From the NCBI GenBank assembly GCA_003971905.1, contig RSEE01000095.1, positions 182,804-246,803 of the forward strand: a DNA stretch of 64,000 bases. The letters run 5' to 3'. Of the stretch, positions 1-10,354 are shown one piece after another. The notes beneath the pieces are model-generated. The model saw only the letters and a list, made by a program, of their open reading frames with translations, did not search any database and had not been told where the DNA came from. This stretch comes from Moniliella sp. 'wahieum'. Its lineage: Eukaryota > Basidiomycota > Moniliellomycetes > Moniliellales > Moniliellaceae. Numbering within the stretch: position 1 is the stretch's first letter; every line of letters begins with the position of its first letter. The translations under genes and the position numbers were made by a program.

Positions 1-77
1 ACGCTTCGTCTTGCTTTGGGACCGCTTGCCATGCTGCTACTATGATGGCCTCCATTCCCGGCGCCTTCATGCCCTGA

Positions 78-1163
78 CTACGTATTAATATAGATGTGCG
101 CTGCCACAGAACAGCATCCAGGACGTTGCATTACGACAGTTAGCACTTGCTCCCCGCCGCCAGCACCGCCCGCAATCTCGCGGGTGGTCTTGAGCCCCGC
201 AGTGTCCGCCTCGCCGGCCGAAGCAGAGTAGGCTTGCAACAACAACTTGTCGGCCAACTTGCTGATCGCTGGCACACGTTCCGGCGTCAGGCTCTGGCTC
301 TCGGCGGCAGGTACTGTGCCCGACAAGAGCTGGGCCTGCACTGCACGAGGATGGAGACGTTTAGCATGAGGGGGCAAGGCAAAGGGCACGCCCAGTACAG
401 CACAGCACAGCACAGCACAGGGAAACGAAAAAGAGAAATAACGTACCAGTTTCAGCCCCCAGAGCGCGCGCAGTCGTGGACGCGGGGCTAGCGGGCGTGC
501 CTTGGTCCGAGGGATCGACGTCCAACTCGAGACTTGAAGAAAAGTTTTGTAGGCGCGGTTGACGTTGCCCTGGGTATAGAGAGTCTCTGCCAACTGCAAA
601 AGGAAGAAGAAAGAAGAAGCTGTTGGTAGGTTGGAGCAGCACGCATTCCTCCAACGCAAAGCACGCTCGGTCCCAGAGACCTGCGTCGGTGTACAAGCCA
701 GCCAGTTCCAACCACGCTTCCGAGTCGGAATAAAAGTGGTCGAGCAACTGAACCAGGGCCTGGATCGCAGTTTCGGTCCGACCTAGCGCTTTCAGCAACG
801 CGATCCGCCGCTTGGCCACCAACGCATCCGCTGGCTCCTCCACCAACGCCGCATCATACAGTTTCAATGCCGCCTCGGGCTCAGGGCCCACCTCCAACAA
901 CGCACCTTGCAAGCACTTGGTCCGACTCGAGTCAGGGAACTTGAATGCCACACGCTCAATGCACGCAATCGCCAAATCACGGTTACCACATCCAGCGCCG
1001 CATACGCCAACTGTTCCAGCGTCGGCCACACTTCGTCCCCAATCTTGGCCAACGCTCCGGAACTGAGCAACGCCTCGCCCACCGCTACCACCTTGGCGCT
1101 CTGGGTGCGGTCGGGCACGCGGCGCTGCTCAGCAAGAAAAGCAATTCCGTCCATGGCCGGCAT
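78..1163 (-). CDS. EMC2: ER membrane protein complex subunit 2 (TPR protein)
   Basis: Subunit of the EMC, which inserts tail-anchored and multi-pass proteins into the ER membrane. The cytosolic EMC2 subunit is a TPR solenoid. The start is taken at 1163 (MPAMDGIAFL). The central part carries typical EMC2/TPR segments such as RALGRTETAIQAL, DSEAWLELAGLYTDAGLWD and FALEECVLLQP, followed by LAETLYTQGNVNRAYKTFLQV. A likely intron lies at about 447-331: the donor GTACGT follows LKL, and an acceptor TGCAG precedes AQLLSGTVPAAES. The frame breaks once near 986, where a GG in a GGG-like context joins LAYAALDV to NRDLAIACIERV, and again around 540-600. Both look like indels or short introns rather than decay, because similarity to the family continues across them. 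The C-terminal tail after the intron is poorly conserved. Confidence 0.8.
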
Positions 1164-1510
1164 GTTCGCGCGAGGGGACCAGAAAGGCAGAGGCGCAGAC
1201 GGAGGTGGAGGTGGAGGTGGAGGTGGAGATGGCCACGAGGGCTGGGGCCTTACTAGGTAAGATGGGGGGGAAGTGGGGGCCTTCGCAGCCAGCGGGCAGT
1301 GGGTCGCTGGTGGCTGGTCACCGGTCCCAATCATGCGTCACGTCCGAAATGGGCGGTGGCAGTCCGCATTACCTAAGACCAAAGTACAATGTTGCAAGCG
1401 CGCAGCTGTTGGGCTGGATTTCTAAGCCAAGCTACGCTCTGCTACGCTGCTGGTTCCTGCCCCCTCGGTCGCTCGCCGTCACCACCAGGGTTGCCCCCAC
1501 GCACGACACG

Positions 1511-2265
1511 ATGGTACGTCCGGTGGTCTTGGTGCTATGCACTCAGACTCAGGCCCAACTGGGTGGTAGCTGCTCGGTCCCACCCCCCCCCCCCGCCGAT
1601 GGAACGCTGACGATTGACTCCACTCCCCCCTGCTGTGCTTCTCAGGCGCACGGAGAAGAGAAACAAGGATACAGGCCTTGGACGCCTCTTGGCGGAAAAC
1701 AACCAAGTGCGTACCCCCCCCCCCCCTCCTCCCGTACTTTCTTCCCTCCTCGTGCTCCGCGAGACTAACTTTTGCGTCCCAGCCCGGCACGGTGGAAGGT
1801 CAACACGGCGATCGGCATGGCCGGCCTCATCTTTATAACTACTTGCCTTCCGCATGGAGATGGGCGACCGGGTGGTACGTGTGTCCGTTTTGAGGTGGGG
1901 TGCTTGGGGTGCTACGTCCGACAGAGAGAGAATGTGTGTGTGTTGCGATATGACGCTCCCTTTGTTTCTTGTTTTCTTGGTAGACGTACCACCGTCTGCC
2001 TGTACGGTGGACGCCGTCGATGCTGTGGCACAAGCAGTTCACCTCGGGCGAGTACGAGGCGGATCGGTCGCTGTTGAGCACCGGCTGGCCACCATCAGGA
2101 GGAACACCATTAAGTCATCCAGTCGCGGTCGAGTGCATGAACGTTGAACCTGATCCTCCTAGCGTACGAGTACGGAGTACTGCGTGTGTTGCGCTGGGAA
2201 CGAAGGTTGTCATAGCGCGAGACGCGGAGGATGGCGAGACCCGTTCGAGATACCAAATGTGCTGA
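1511..2265 (+). CDS. small single-pass membrane protein, probably mitochondrial, multi-intron
   Basis: The first exon appears to be just the ATG (1511-1513), followed by a GTACGT donor. The second exon starts at 1646 and reads AHGEEKQGYRPWTPLGG. The third starts near 1783 with RWKVNTAIGMAGLIF, a basic residue pair followed by a hydrophobic segment. The fourth starts near 1984 with HRLPVRWTPSMLWHKQF. This layout (W-[ST]-P-x-GG, then RWKxNTA plus one membrane segment, then PSxxWxKQF) matches my recollection of a short uncharacterised protein widespread in fungi. Splice phases do not join cleanly at two junctions (1706/1783 and 1874/1984), so exon borders are approximate or a base is missing. 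The protein probably ends soon after the KQF motif; the last 60 codons up to 2265 are unlike the family. Function is unknown. Confidence 0.5.
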
Positions 2266-2627
2266 GTAAGGCCTAAAGGTCGGATCGACGCGGGAGACTA
2301 GAACGGCGTGGTGAGTTCCAGGGAAACAAATAAGAACAACAACTCAGCCCAGGCTGAGAGGAGCATACAACGGGCTAGCTAGCTACCGGGTTGGATCGTA
2401 AATGTCACCGCCAGGCAACTAACTGCCACGATGGGTGGATGACTACCCCCCAAGCCAGTTGCTAACTTCCAAACGCCTCTTCCACACATGACGATTGTTG
2501 CGTGCTTGGGAGATGGTGTATATCAGTGGTTGACGAGTACCAGGGTTTGAGTACCGCCTCGACGGAAAAGAGTAGGAAGGCAGAACAGGGGAAATTGAGG
2601 AATTTATGCCCGGGAAGAGAAAAAAAA

Positions 2628-2726
2628 CGTTCCATGTTGGGCTCGAACCAACGACCTCCCGATGCCAAAGGGGCATAGGCCGTCTGTGTAACAGTCGGAC
2701 GCTCTAGCCAACTGAGCTAATGGAAC
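2628..2726 (-). tRNA. tRNA-Asn (GUU) with 25-nt intron
   Basis: Read on the minus strand, a perfect 7-bp acceptor stem (GTTCCAT with ATGGAAC) encloses a D-arm (GCTC...GAGC), an anticodon stem TCCGA/TCGGG, a variable loop AGGTC and a T-arm GTTGG-TTCGAGC-CCAAC. The anticodon loop is C-T-GTT-A, giving Asn. A 25-nt intron (2664-2688) sits after position 37, the standard place for nuclear tRNA introns. A run of seven T residues directly downstream (2621-2627 on the plus strand as A) is a pol III terminator. Exon 1 is 2689-2726 and exon 2 is 2628-2663. Confidence 0.85.
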
Positions 2727-2898
2727 AAGTATTGGGTAGTCAGCCTGTTAGGAAAAGGCGGCTGACAAGCAAGCATTCATCTCGTAGACATAGGTGGTTT
2801 ATATTGCAGGCTGGCAATCAACGAGGGGACAACCACCTTCGTCTCCCCCCGTCTGCAGCATCCCTCGGGTGGCATTGGTTGGTGCGACTGTCCTCCAC

Positions 2899-4858
2899 GA
2901 TGCCCACGGCCCCTCCGCTGCCTCGGATGCCCGCCACCCCTCCAGCTCGGCTCCCGTCTGTTGCTGCTCCCTACAACTCAGGCCGTCTCGCGGCCTTGGA
3001 CCCTGGCATGCCCATCCCATCCCCCCCCCACCACCACCACCACCACTGCTCCCGTTTCCCTCGTGCCCCACGCTGAGGGCCATCCCTCGCCTCCTTCCCG
3101 GCTCCTGTGCCCGCTCCCGCGTGCGGTGTCTCTGGCTCTGACCAAGTAACGATCGAGCGGCTGGAGACCAATGTCAAGGACCTCGCCAAGCTTGTTCATA
3201 CCCTCGACCACGGCATGACCACTGTTCTCTCCAGGCTCTTTTCCCTTGCCGATATGCAGGATGTCGTGCAGACCGTCCCGCCGACGATTAAAGAGTCGGG
3301 TATGTATATGTTTGTGCTCTTTCCTCTTGGGTGCCATCACAATGGTCGAAGAGAGGGTGGAAAGGCTGACGACCTGAGGACGTGGTTTTGTATTTGGTGG
3401 CCTCTATCGGTCGGCATAACAGCGGACCAGCTGAGGGCTGAGCAGGCCAAGATGGCGCGTGCGATCGAGGGCCAGTTAGACAGCATCCAACAACACATGT
3501 TAATGCAACAAGACGCAAGCAAAAACAGGTCCGTATATCCCCCCTCCCACCTTCCCTTTGCATTCCCTCCCTCTCTTTTTCTTCCCCCAAAAAGCAACGT
3601 ATGGAGAGGAAGCTGAGTCGCACCCCCCATTCCTTACATACACCAGCCTATGCCGGTCGCCGCGTGCCAAGTCACCGACCTTGCGACGCAAGTGGAAACC
3701 GTACAAACTCACCTCCAAACCCTGCACACCAAGCTCGACACGCTCTACCCGCTTGTCTGCCCCCCAACCTGAATCCCTTACAACAAGCCGTCGATGGCGT
3801 GGCGCAGTCTCTGGCGCTCGGCATTGCGAGTGTGAAAACGCATCTGACACAGCTCGACGATACCGTTGCCACCGAGGGGAGCAAGTGGAAAACGGGGTTA
3901 GAAGCTGTACTCAACGCCCAGGCAGATGCCGTGCAGGCGGTACAGAGGATGCACCACACTCCTTTCCACGACCACCAACGTGGTCTGGATAACGTACTTG
4001 ACGCCATACATTCCCTGGCGGAAAAAGTTACGCTTCTCATGCCCTTGGTACACTCGGGTCCACCTCCCCCTCCAGTCTCACGTACCACCAACCCTCCACT
4101 TCCTATTCCGACCACCCCCGTCGCCCTTCCTACTCTTCATCACACACAATGTCGTCCGACCAGACCGTCATACCTCCCTCCTCCCTCCCCGCCGAAGTCC
4201 CCGCCCACTCGCCTCGCCTACATCCACATCCACACCCACATCCAGACCCACGCCCACACCCTTCATCTTCCCCGCCGGCACCCGTTCGCCCTGCGACCTA
4301 TTTGCAGTGGTTCACCAGCGGGAACAAGTCCAGGTACTGGACGAGTCCCAGACGGATGTGGAGGTGGAGATGGAGATGAATTGTACCTCGGTCCCCGTTC
4401 CCAACACGCCCGAGATGCGGGGCAAGTTGCGTCCCCGTTGCGTGCCCGCTGCAACCGGGATGGACACGCAGCCTGCCACCCACCTCGCACGCCCACGTCC
4501 CCCGCCCCCTGCCAACAGCAAGGCCATGCGCGATCCGGGACAGAAGGCCAAGGCCAAGCGCGAACCGGGGGGGAACGCTAAGGTCAAACGCGACCCCGCT
4601 GGACACAGGAAAGTCAAACGTGAACGCGAACGTGAACGTGAACGCGAACGCGAGCCAGCTGGGCACGGCAAGGTCAAGCGCGAAGCTACAGCTACAGTGA
4701 CCGATCACAAGAGCCGAGCTTCGTCGCCTACTGCACAAGCGGCCTCGCGCCGTCGTCGTAGGCGCATCCTGAGTACCACGGCCGGTCTGGGTCTGGGCAG
4801 GGCGATGCCCGCCATGCCAAGGAGCACAAGGCCACGCGAAGGCGGAAGGGAGCGGTAG
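2899..4858 (+). CDS. coiled-coil protein with basic repetitive C-terminus, unknown function
   Basis: I do not recognise this gene. The N-terminal part is Pro-rich, with a CAC-repeat coding for histidines near 3030. It is followed by heptad-rich segments such as VTIERLETNVKDLAKLVHTL, DQLRAEQAKMARAIEGQLDS and VTDLATQVETVQTHLQTL, which suggest a coiled-coil oligomer. Two introns are likely: 3300-3422 (GTATGT to ACAG) and about 3530-3680, ending at an AAG before VTDLATQ. A His-Pro-rich linker (about 4190-4260) leads to a tail of imperfect KxKREPGG/KVKRDPAG units and an ER-dipeptide run (4610-4660), then a stretch of six arginines. This is compatible with a nucleic-acid-binding or nuclear protein, but that is inference. 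The start and some frame joins are uncertain. Confidence 0.5.
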
Positions 4859-4859
4859 C

Positions 4860-5640
4860 TTCAGCACCCACTGTAACATGTAATGGTTTGTTGACGGTTC
4901 CCAATTCCAGGTATTACCCTGATTGAGGGGGGTATGGGTCTAAACTATAAAATAGTATGGTACAGAAGGCACGGTGTGTCTTTTGTTGGGGCGTGTTTTG
5001 TGTTCCCTTTGCGGGCTAACATCTTACATGGATACCGCACCATGTGCATGATGAGCGGGCCACTATATGATCCAAACTAGAGTCTGTGCTGCCAGGGATG
5101 TTAGGAAGAAACTGAGAGATCTCTGGGCAGAGATCAAGGAGCGGATGCAGCAATGTGGAAACCCTACTAACGGAAGAGAGAAGAGTGGCCGAGAGGCGAA
5201 TGTGGTGAGACGCAGATTGAGCTTTAATTCGTGAGCCTTTTGGAGACTGGCACAGTCCAAGACCAGGCCACTGTGCTGTGTGGGATGAGAAAGAGTCGGC
5301 ATATCGTGCTTCGATGCCTATAGCTGAGCCCAAGGGAGATAGATGAGTACGAAGGTGGGTTTGGCGGGGTGCCACTCAGTGACGATTTCCCGGCAGGCGT
5401 GGCCGTCGGTATATAAATACGTCGCTCTGGGAGTTGTAAACCGGCGTACTAACTCGCTCAGATAGGCTCTTAACGCCACGGATCCTTGTAAATCAATCTA
5501 TTTGAAACGAATGATATAGACTACCTGCCAGTGCACACTCCAACAGCTGGTTTCCCAAAGGATATAATGGACATGCGGATGGACCGAGGTTGGGGTGCAC
5601 CCAACACAGTTTTGAAGAGAGAGGAATGAGAGCCAAGGAC
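4860..5640. other. intergenic, no gene seen
   Basis: This stretch lies between the coiled-coil gene and the 3' end of RPL3. Short open frames here have no recognisable motif, and I see no repeat or RNA gene. Confidence 0.5.
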
Positions 5641-5646
5641 CTAAGC

Positions 5647-6822
5647 TTACTCGAAGACGGCCTTGAGCTTGCGCGGGCCGAGGAAAGCGTCGGCCTCCTC
5701 GCGGGTCTGGAACTGACCGTGACCGTGCTTGGACGAGGTGTCGATCCACTTGAGAGCGACGTTCTCGAGCGCAGCACGCGAGGTGTGGTGAGCCATCGAC
5801 TTACGGAGAGTCACCACGCGCTTCTTGGTGCCGGGGATGGAGCCCTTGAGCAGGACAAAGTCCGAGTTGACGATACCGTAGTGAGGGAAGCCACCCATGG
5901 GCGTGATGGCCTTCTTGGTAGCGTCAAACTCGGTCGAGCCCGAGCCCTCCTCCGAGCCAGTGGCGATCCGGTAGATCTTCTTGTTGAGCTCAGTACGGTG
6001 GTGGTAGCCGTCCTGACCAGCACGGGCGACAGTGAAGCGCACGTTGGCCGGGTGCCAGGCACCAATGCAGGCAACCTTACGCAGACCACGGTGGGTCTTG
6101 CGAGGCAGCTTCTTGACGCCCCAACGGGCCACCACACCCTCGTTACCGTGACCCTTGGTGATCGAGATAACGTCAACAATCTCGTTCTCGGCAAAGACCG
6201 ACTTGAGGTCGACCGTCTTCTCAAAGTGCTCCTTGGCAAAGTCGACCTTGTCGGAGATAGAGCCACCGTTGACCTGGATCTCCATCAGGTGCGCCTTCTT
6301 CTGCTTTAGACCAGTCTTGGAGAGCTGGGTGTGGGCAAGCACACGGACGACCGTGCAGTACTTGCGGATGCGCTCCAGCTCCTTGCTGATCGAAGCACCG
6401 CCATCCTCAGAGTACTTCTTGGCGTAGGTAGTGAACGCCTTGCGCTTGGAGCGGTACCAGTTCTTGTAGAAGCGACGCTTGACTTCCTCGGACAGGTGCT
6501 CGGCCCAGACGGTGGTCAGGGCACGAAGACCCTTGGGCGTCTCAATGTACCCAACGGCACCCACAACCACCAGAGGAGGCGCCTCGACGACGGTAGCCGA
6601 CTCGACAATCTCCTTCTTGTGCATCTTGGACCCAGGGCGCTCGAGCTCACGCACAATGTGGGTCATGCCAGCCTTGTAGCCCAGGAAGGCGGTCAGGTGG
6701 ACGGGCTTCTTAGGGTCGTCCTTGGGGAACGCACGCACGCGTCCGCGCGGGTGGGCGGCACGCTTGCGCGGAAGGAAGGCAGTGCTGCCGTGGCGGGGGT
6801 GCTCGTACTTGCAGTGGGACAT
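5647..6822 (-). CDS. RPL3: 60S ribosomal protein uL3 (L3)
   Basis: Core large-subunit protein lining the approach to the peptidyl-transferase centre. The start at 6822 gives [20 protein letters not shown], the standard L3 N-terminus, and the protein is 391 residues, close to the usual 386-400. Diagnostic segments are all present and in one frame: [19 protein letters not shown], the [20 protein letters not shown] loop and [20 protein letters not shown], with a basic C-terminus. No intron interrupts the coding part. The open frame extends 31 codons upstream, but the conserved MSH start decides the initiation site. The intact frame contrasts with the broken frames of many neighbours. Confidence 0.97.
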   Translation of the reverse strand: MSHCKYEHPRHGSTAFLPRKRAAHPRGRVRAFPKDDPKKPVHLTAFLGYKAGMTHIVRELERPGSKMHKKEIVESATVVEAPPLVVVGAVGYIETPKGLRALTTVWAEHLSEEVKRRFYKNWYRSKRKAFTTYAKKYSEDGGASISKELERIRKYCTVVRVLAHTQLSKTGLKQKKAHLMEIQVNGGSISDKVDFAKEHFEKTVDLKSVFAENEIVDVISITKGHGNEGVVARWGVKKLPRKTHRGLRKVACIGAWHPANVRFTVARAGQDGYHHRTELNKKIYRIATGSEEGSGSTEFDATKKAITPMGGFPHYGIVNSDFVLLKGSIPGTKKRVVTLRKSMAHHTSRAALENVALKWIDTSSKHGHGQFQTREEADAFLGPRKLKAVFE

Positions 6823-8867
6823 GGCGGTGGAGGGCGGCGTTGTCGAGTCGTCTGCCCGTCGTTTTCCGTAGCCAGTCGGCGGCTGGAAGCGGCGGCAGCA
6901 AAAGAAAACGCACACGCAAAATGATAGGGTTGCCGCATTGCACCGTATGACCCCCTGCGGGGTTCTATTTATTGCGGACGGCCACCCGGGGGGTCTAGTG
7001 CCAGTGCTGGCTGCAGCTACAATCGCAGGTCAAACTTTCAGTCGGTCGCATCGCCCACTTTAACCCCCGGCCGCGGCAGACCAATGGGCTCAGACGAGGC
7101 CCAACACGTCCCAAAGCAACGCAACACTTGTTAGTTCTCAGTAGCACCCCCGTTTTGGTCAGGACAGCACTGCAGGGTTAGCCAAGAACGACAGCAATGA
7201 GATCCTAGTCATGCCATCCATCCTCACCCGCCCCGACGCCGGAGGTGGGTCGAGGGTTGAGAAACCCCCCCTTACCCAGTCAGCTGTGTGACAGATGCGG
7301 ATGTGCATCGCCACCCACTTCCCCGGCAGCACCCGCCTTGTTGTCCTCACGCCGACGGATGCGTACTTGGAGCTCACCCACCTTCTTCCAATTGGGGTTA
7401 CTATGTTGCCACCGTTCATGCATTGCTCTCATTCTCTACCCGTTCTGATCCAAGCCCAATCGCTATGGGCATATACGACACCCTATGGCCCAGTCGAGCG
7501 AATTTGGCGCGACACTGGAAATATGGAAAACCTACACTAATACATTTCTGAGTGGCTCGACCGAAACATGTGAGAAGATGGAGATCGATCCCTTTGCACA
7601 GAATGGCAAGTTCGAATTGGCTTTCGGGACCGATGAGCCGTGTCGAGCTGTCCAAACCCACCCCCTTGGCTACGAAACCCACTTGAGCCAGGCAGAGTTC
7701 GAAGCTGGCTCTCGTAAGAATGCGTTATCTGTCTCTCCAGCTCGCGCGGGGACCGTTGCATCCGTCTTAGTTCCAAATGTGGCTACACATCTTGCACATC
7801 TTGTTTCGAAGATGGGATTACCTTGTATCATAACCCTTAACCCAAGGTGACTTCCCAGCTGTTCGTGCGTGTCCGACCATCGAGGGCGATGCTGTGCACA
7901 AGGAACGGAATTCTCCCCAATGACATACGCTCCGACTGCTTCAACATGATAGAATTGAATTTGACGATGACGATGAGGTCGACGACCAGAAACGGCTGTG
8001 TGGATGTGCTCCGGATCGGAGAAAAGTTTAGCCTTCTCTTTTCTCCATCATTCACCACACCACCTATACCCAACAGATCGCGCTTATCATCCATCTTCTG
8101 GCCGACAAACCCACCTCTTTGTCACACCTTTGCACACGAATTGACTATACACGGCCCTTCAGACGCGGATAAATGACGGTCATAATGTTGTATAGTACCA
8201 GCAATGGATTATAACCGACACGATGTATCTCCGTTGAGGGCGATTGCGAGTTCAGAAGGTACATTGACTTCACTGTGATGGTGATGGTAGCTTCCCCAGA
8301 CAGAGACCATGTGTTTGATGGTGGTAGTAGGTTACCGCGCGTTGTATTTGCGCCTGCACATTTTTCTTTGCGCTCTCTTCATCTCTCTTTATCTTTTGCT
8401 AGTATCCTCTCCTCCCCTTTGCCTGTTCATCTATCTTTGAGCCATTGACCACTTTCACCTGCACTCCCGGCATCTTGATCCCACTTAAATGCCAATCTGT
8501 CTACTATTTCCTTTCTCCCTTTTGCCGGTGTTCAGCTGTAGAATGATATGGATGGTGGCTGTGAGAGTAGCAAACACGAGACACTGGCTTATGCTTGGTC
8601 CTGCCTCTGCCAGTTCGTAATTAGAGGTTGGCGCCTGAGGTGTTTTGAAAGGTGAAAGCAACATCCCCGGCTGCTGTGTATGTGACGGGTGAGACTGAGG
8701 CGATTGATTGGTGATGCATGATGGTCCTCGGCGGAAAGCAGGCGCGGAACGCGGGCCCTGGCGAATAATAAGGCCATTGCAGGCCATCCCAAGCCACGCC
8801 CCCGCCAGACAGCGCCGAGGGACGACACTTCAATCCAGACGCTGGCACTGCTCCGGCTGAGCCACCA
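6823..8867. other. long intergenic region, no supported gene
   Basis: The 5' side of RPL3 (about 6823-7140) includes a C-rich stretch and presumably its promoter. The rest has only short unrelated open frames with no domain I recognise. A pyrimidine-rich tract near 8370-8530 resembles fungal promoter CT-boxes upstream of the gene starting at 8868. Confidence 0.4.
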
Positions 8868-9629
8868 ATGTCTGTCCCACGCTTGGGCCTTGGCGTGCGC
8901 ACCTTGAGCACCGCGTCTGCCCTCTGTGCTTCTGCCCCTCCCGCGCGTCCGCCCCCTTCCTCTGTCTCTTCCTCTTCCTCTTCTTCTTCCTCTCCTTCTG
9001 CCGCTGCCGCTCCTGCCCCCACTCCTGCGCCCGACGGCGACTCGGACCACAGCAAGGCCCATCCCTACACCCTCGCCGAATTCCGTGCGCCCATCGAGCT
9101 CGACCACAATGACTTCCTATCCCGCCATCCCTTCTGGAGTGGCATGGCAGGTCTGCTGAGGCTGCGCCGAGTCCCCCACTCGTGGTACTACCGCGACTTG
9201 CTCCAACGGCTCGAGGTGAGCCAGATGCAAGCGCGCCTGCGCACCGCCCACCTCGACCTGTTTCACCAACAGTTTTGGCGTGTGCGCGGGGACCCAGCAG
9301 CTCTCGCTGCGCCATCAACGCGCAGCCTTGCCCAACTGCCCCAGCCATCGTTTCCTGCCACCTCTTCATCCACATCACCTCCTTCCCCTCAACCCACCGA
9401 CCCCGCCGTCGTGGCCAGCGAGGCACCCCCGTTGCCGAGCAAACACCGACCTAGTACGCTGGATGTGCTCTACCATTCCCGTGTTGGTTCCGAGCCGGAA
9501 CGTGAGTACAACCGTGCGCTCTTTTCGCAGCTCCTGCCCACGTTGCGCCCTAGCTGGGAATTTGCACGGCTCCAAATGTGGGTCCGCATTGTGGGTCGGG
9601 TTGAGCGTCTGTTGGGATGGGGTCCCTAG
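8868..9629 (+). CDS. hypothetical protein with mitochondrial-type N-terminus
   Basis: A 253-codon open frame without introns. The N-terminus MSVPRLGLGVRTLSTASAL has Arg, Ser and hydrophobic residues and no acids, typical of a mitochondrial presequence. A Ser/Ala/Pro-rich linker with a long serine run follows. The conserved-looking core (about residues 65-145) contains HPYTLAEFRAP, LSRHPFWSGMAG, SWYYRDLLQRLEV and HLDLFHQQFW, rich in Trp, His and Tyr. A second Pro/Ser linker precedes a C-terminal helix around LRPSWEFARLQMWVRIVGRV. I do not recognise the family. A basidiomycete-specific mitochondrial ribosomal or assembly protein is possible but unproven. Confidence 0.6.
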   Translation: MSVPRLGLGVRTLSTASALCASAPPARPPPSSVSSSSSSSSSPSAAAAPAPTPAPDGDSDHSKAHPYTLAEFRAPIELDHNDFLSRHPFWSGMAGLLRLRRVPHSWYYRDLLQRLEVSQMQARLRTAHLDLFHQQFWRVRGDPAALAAPSTRSLAQLPQPSFPATSSSTSPPSPQPTDPAVVASEAPPLPSKHRPSTLDVLYHSRVGSEPEREYNRALFSQLLPTLRPSWEFARLQMWVRIVGRVERLLGWGP

Positions 9630-10095
9630 GCGTCCCTTCCTCTCTTGCTTTGGTGCATTGGCCCTGCCCCTCTTTTGCATTTGCTCAAAAATCTCATCTA
9701 GTATCGTCATCCATTTGTGTTCCGGTTGGGTTGGACTGGGGTGCTAGTGCCCCTCCGCCGAGTCCAGCCTGAGTGAGACGTTCGGTTAATGCGCTGCACC
9801 ATAGTAGGACAAGTCCAAACTACATACGTCCCTCACCTGAGAGGAAAGCAAGACTTGTATGGCTACCCACGTCCGATTGAAACCTAAGAAACCGCGCCGA
9901 AGAGAGGAAGAGGAAGTGACGAAAAGTGAGGTCAGTAGACTGCGGCCTGTGAGTGCCCTCTGTCCATGTGTGCCTTTGGAAACCGCTGGTGTTCGAAGCT
10001 CCCGCCATACCAAGCATGGGCAGCAACGGTGGTGGTAGTGCTGTCAGGCCTAACAACCAGAATAACCCTCTGGCTTAGTAGAGTGCGCAGGGCTG

Positions 10096-10116
10096 ATTAA
10101 CGTTTAACGTTTAACG
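10096..10116. promoter_or_regulatory. tandem TTTAACG motif
   Basis: Three overlapping copies of TTTAACG/ATTAACG lie about 240 bp upstream of the MCT1-like start. Related TTGAACGTT clusters occur elsewhere in the window (33816, 45302, 53696). Confidence 0.3.
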
Positions 10117-10256
10117 CCGTGGCGCTTCCCCCACAAAATGAAATCAAGTAGGTGCGGGGTATGTGTACGTAAGCACTCGGTCCTAGCCTGGTTCCACCTG
10201 GGCTGCCCGTCGAAGGCCACCAACTGCCATCCCCATCGGCATTTCCGTCGCGATCG

Positions 10257-10326
10257 CCACCACCACCACCACCGCCACCACCGCTATCGCCGCCACCACC
10301 ACCGCCACCACCACCACCACCACCAC
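10257..10326 (+). repeat. (CAC/CGC)n microsatellite
   Basis: A run of CAC and CGC triplets just before the MCT1-like gene. Polyhistidine or polyvaline readings across it are repeat artefacts. Confidence 0.8.
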
Positions 10327-10354
10327 GTTATCCCAGTCCACATCCACTACACTG

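Noticed and set aside
3034-3051. Run of six histidine codons resembling a His-tag
   Set aside because: It is part of a CAC-repeat in native sequence, with similar repeats at 10257; there is no vector sequence.
5590-6309. 239-codon open frame on the plus strand
   Set aside because: Antisense to RPL3.
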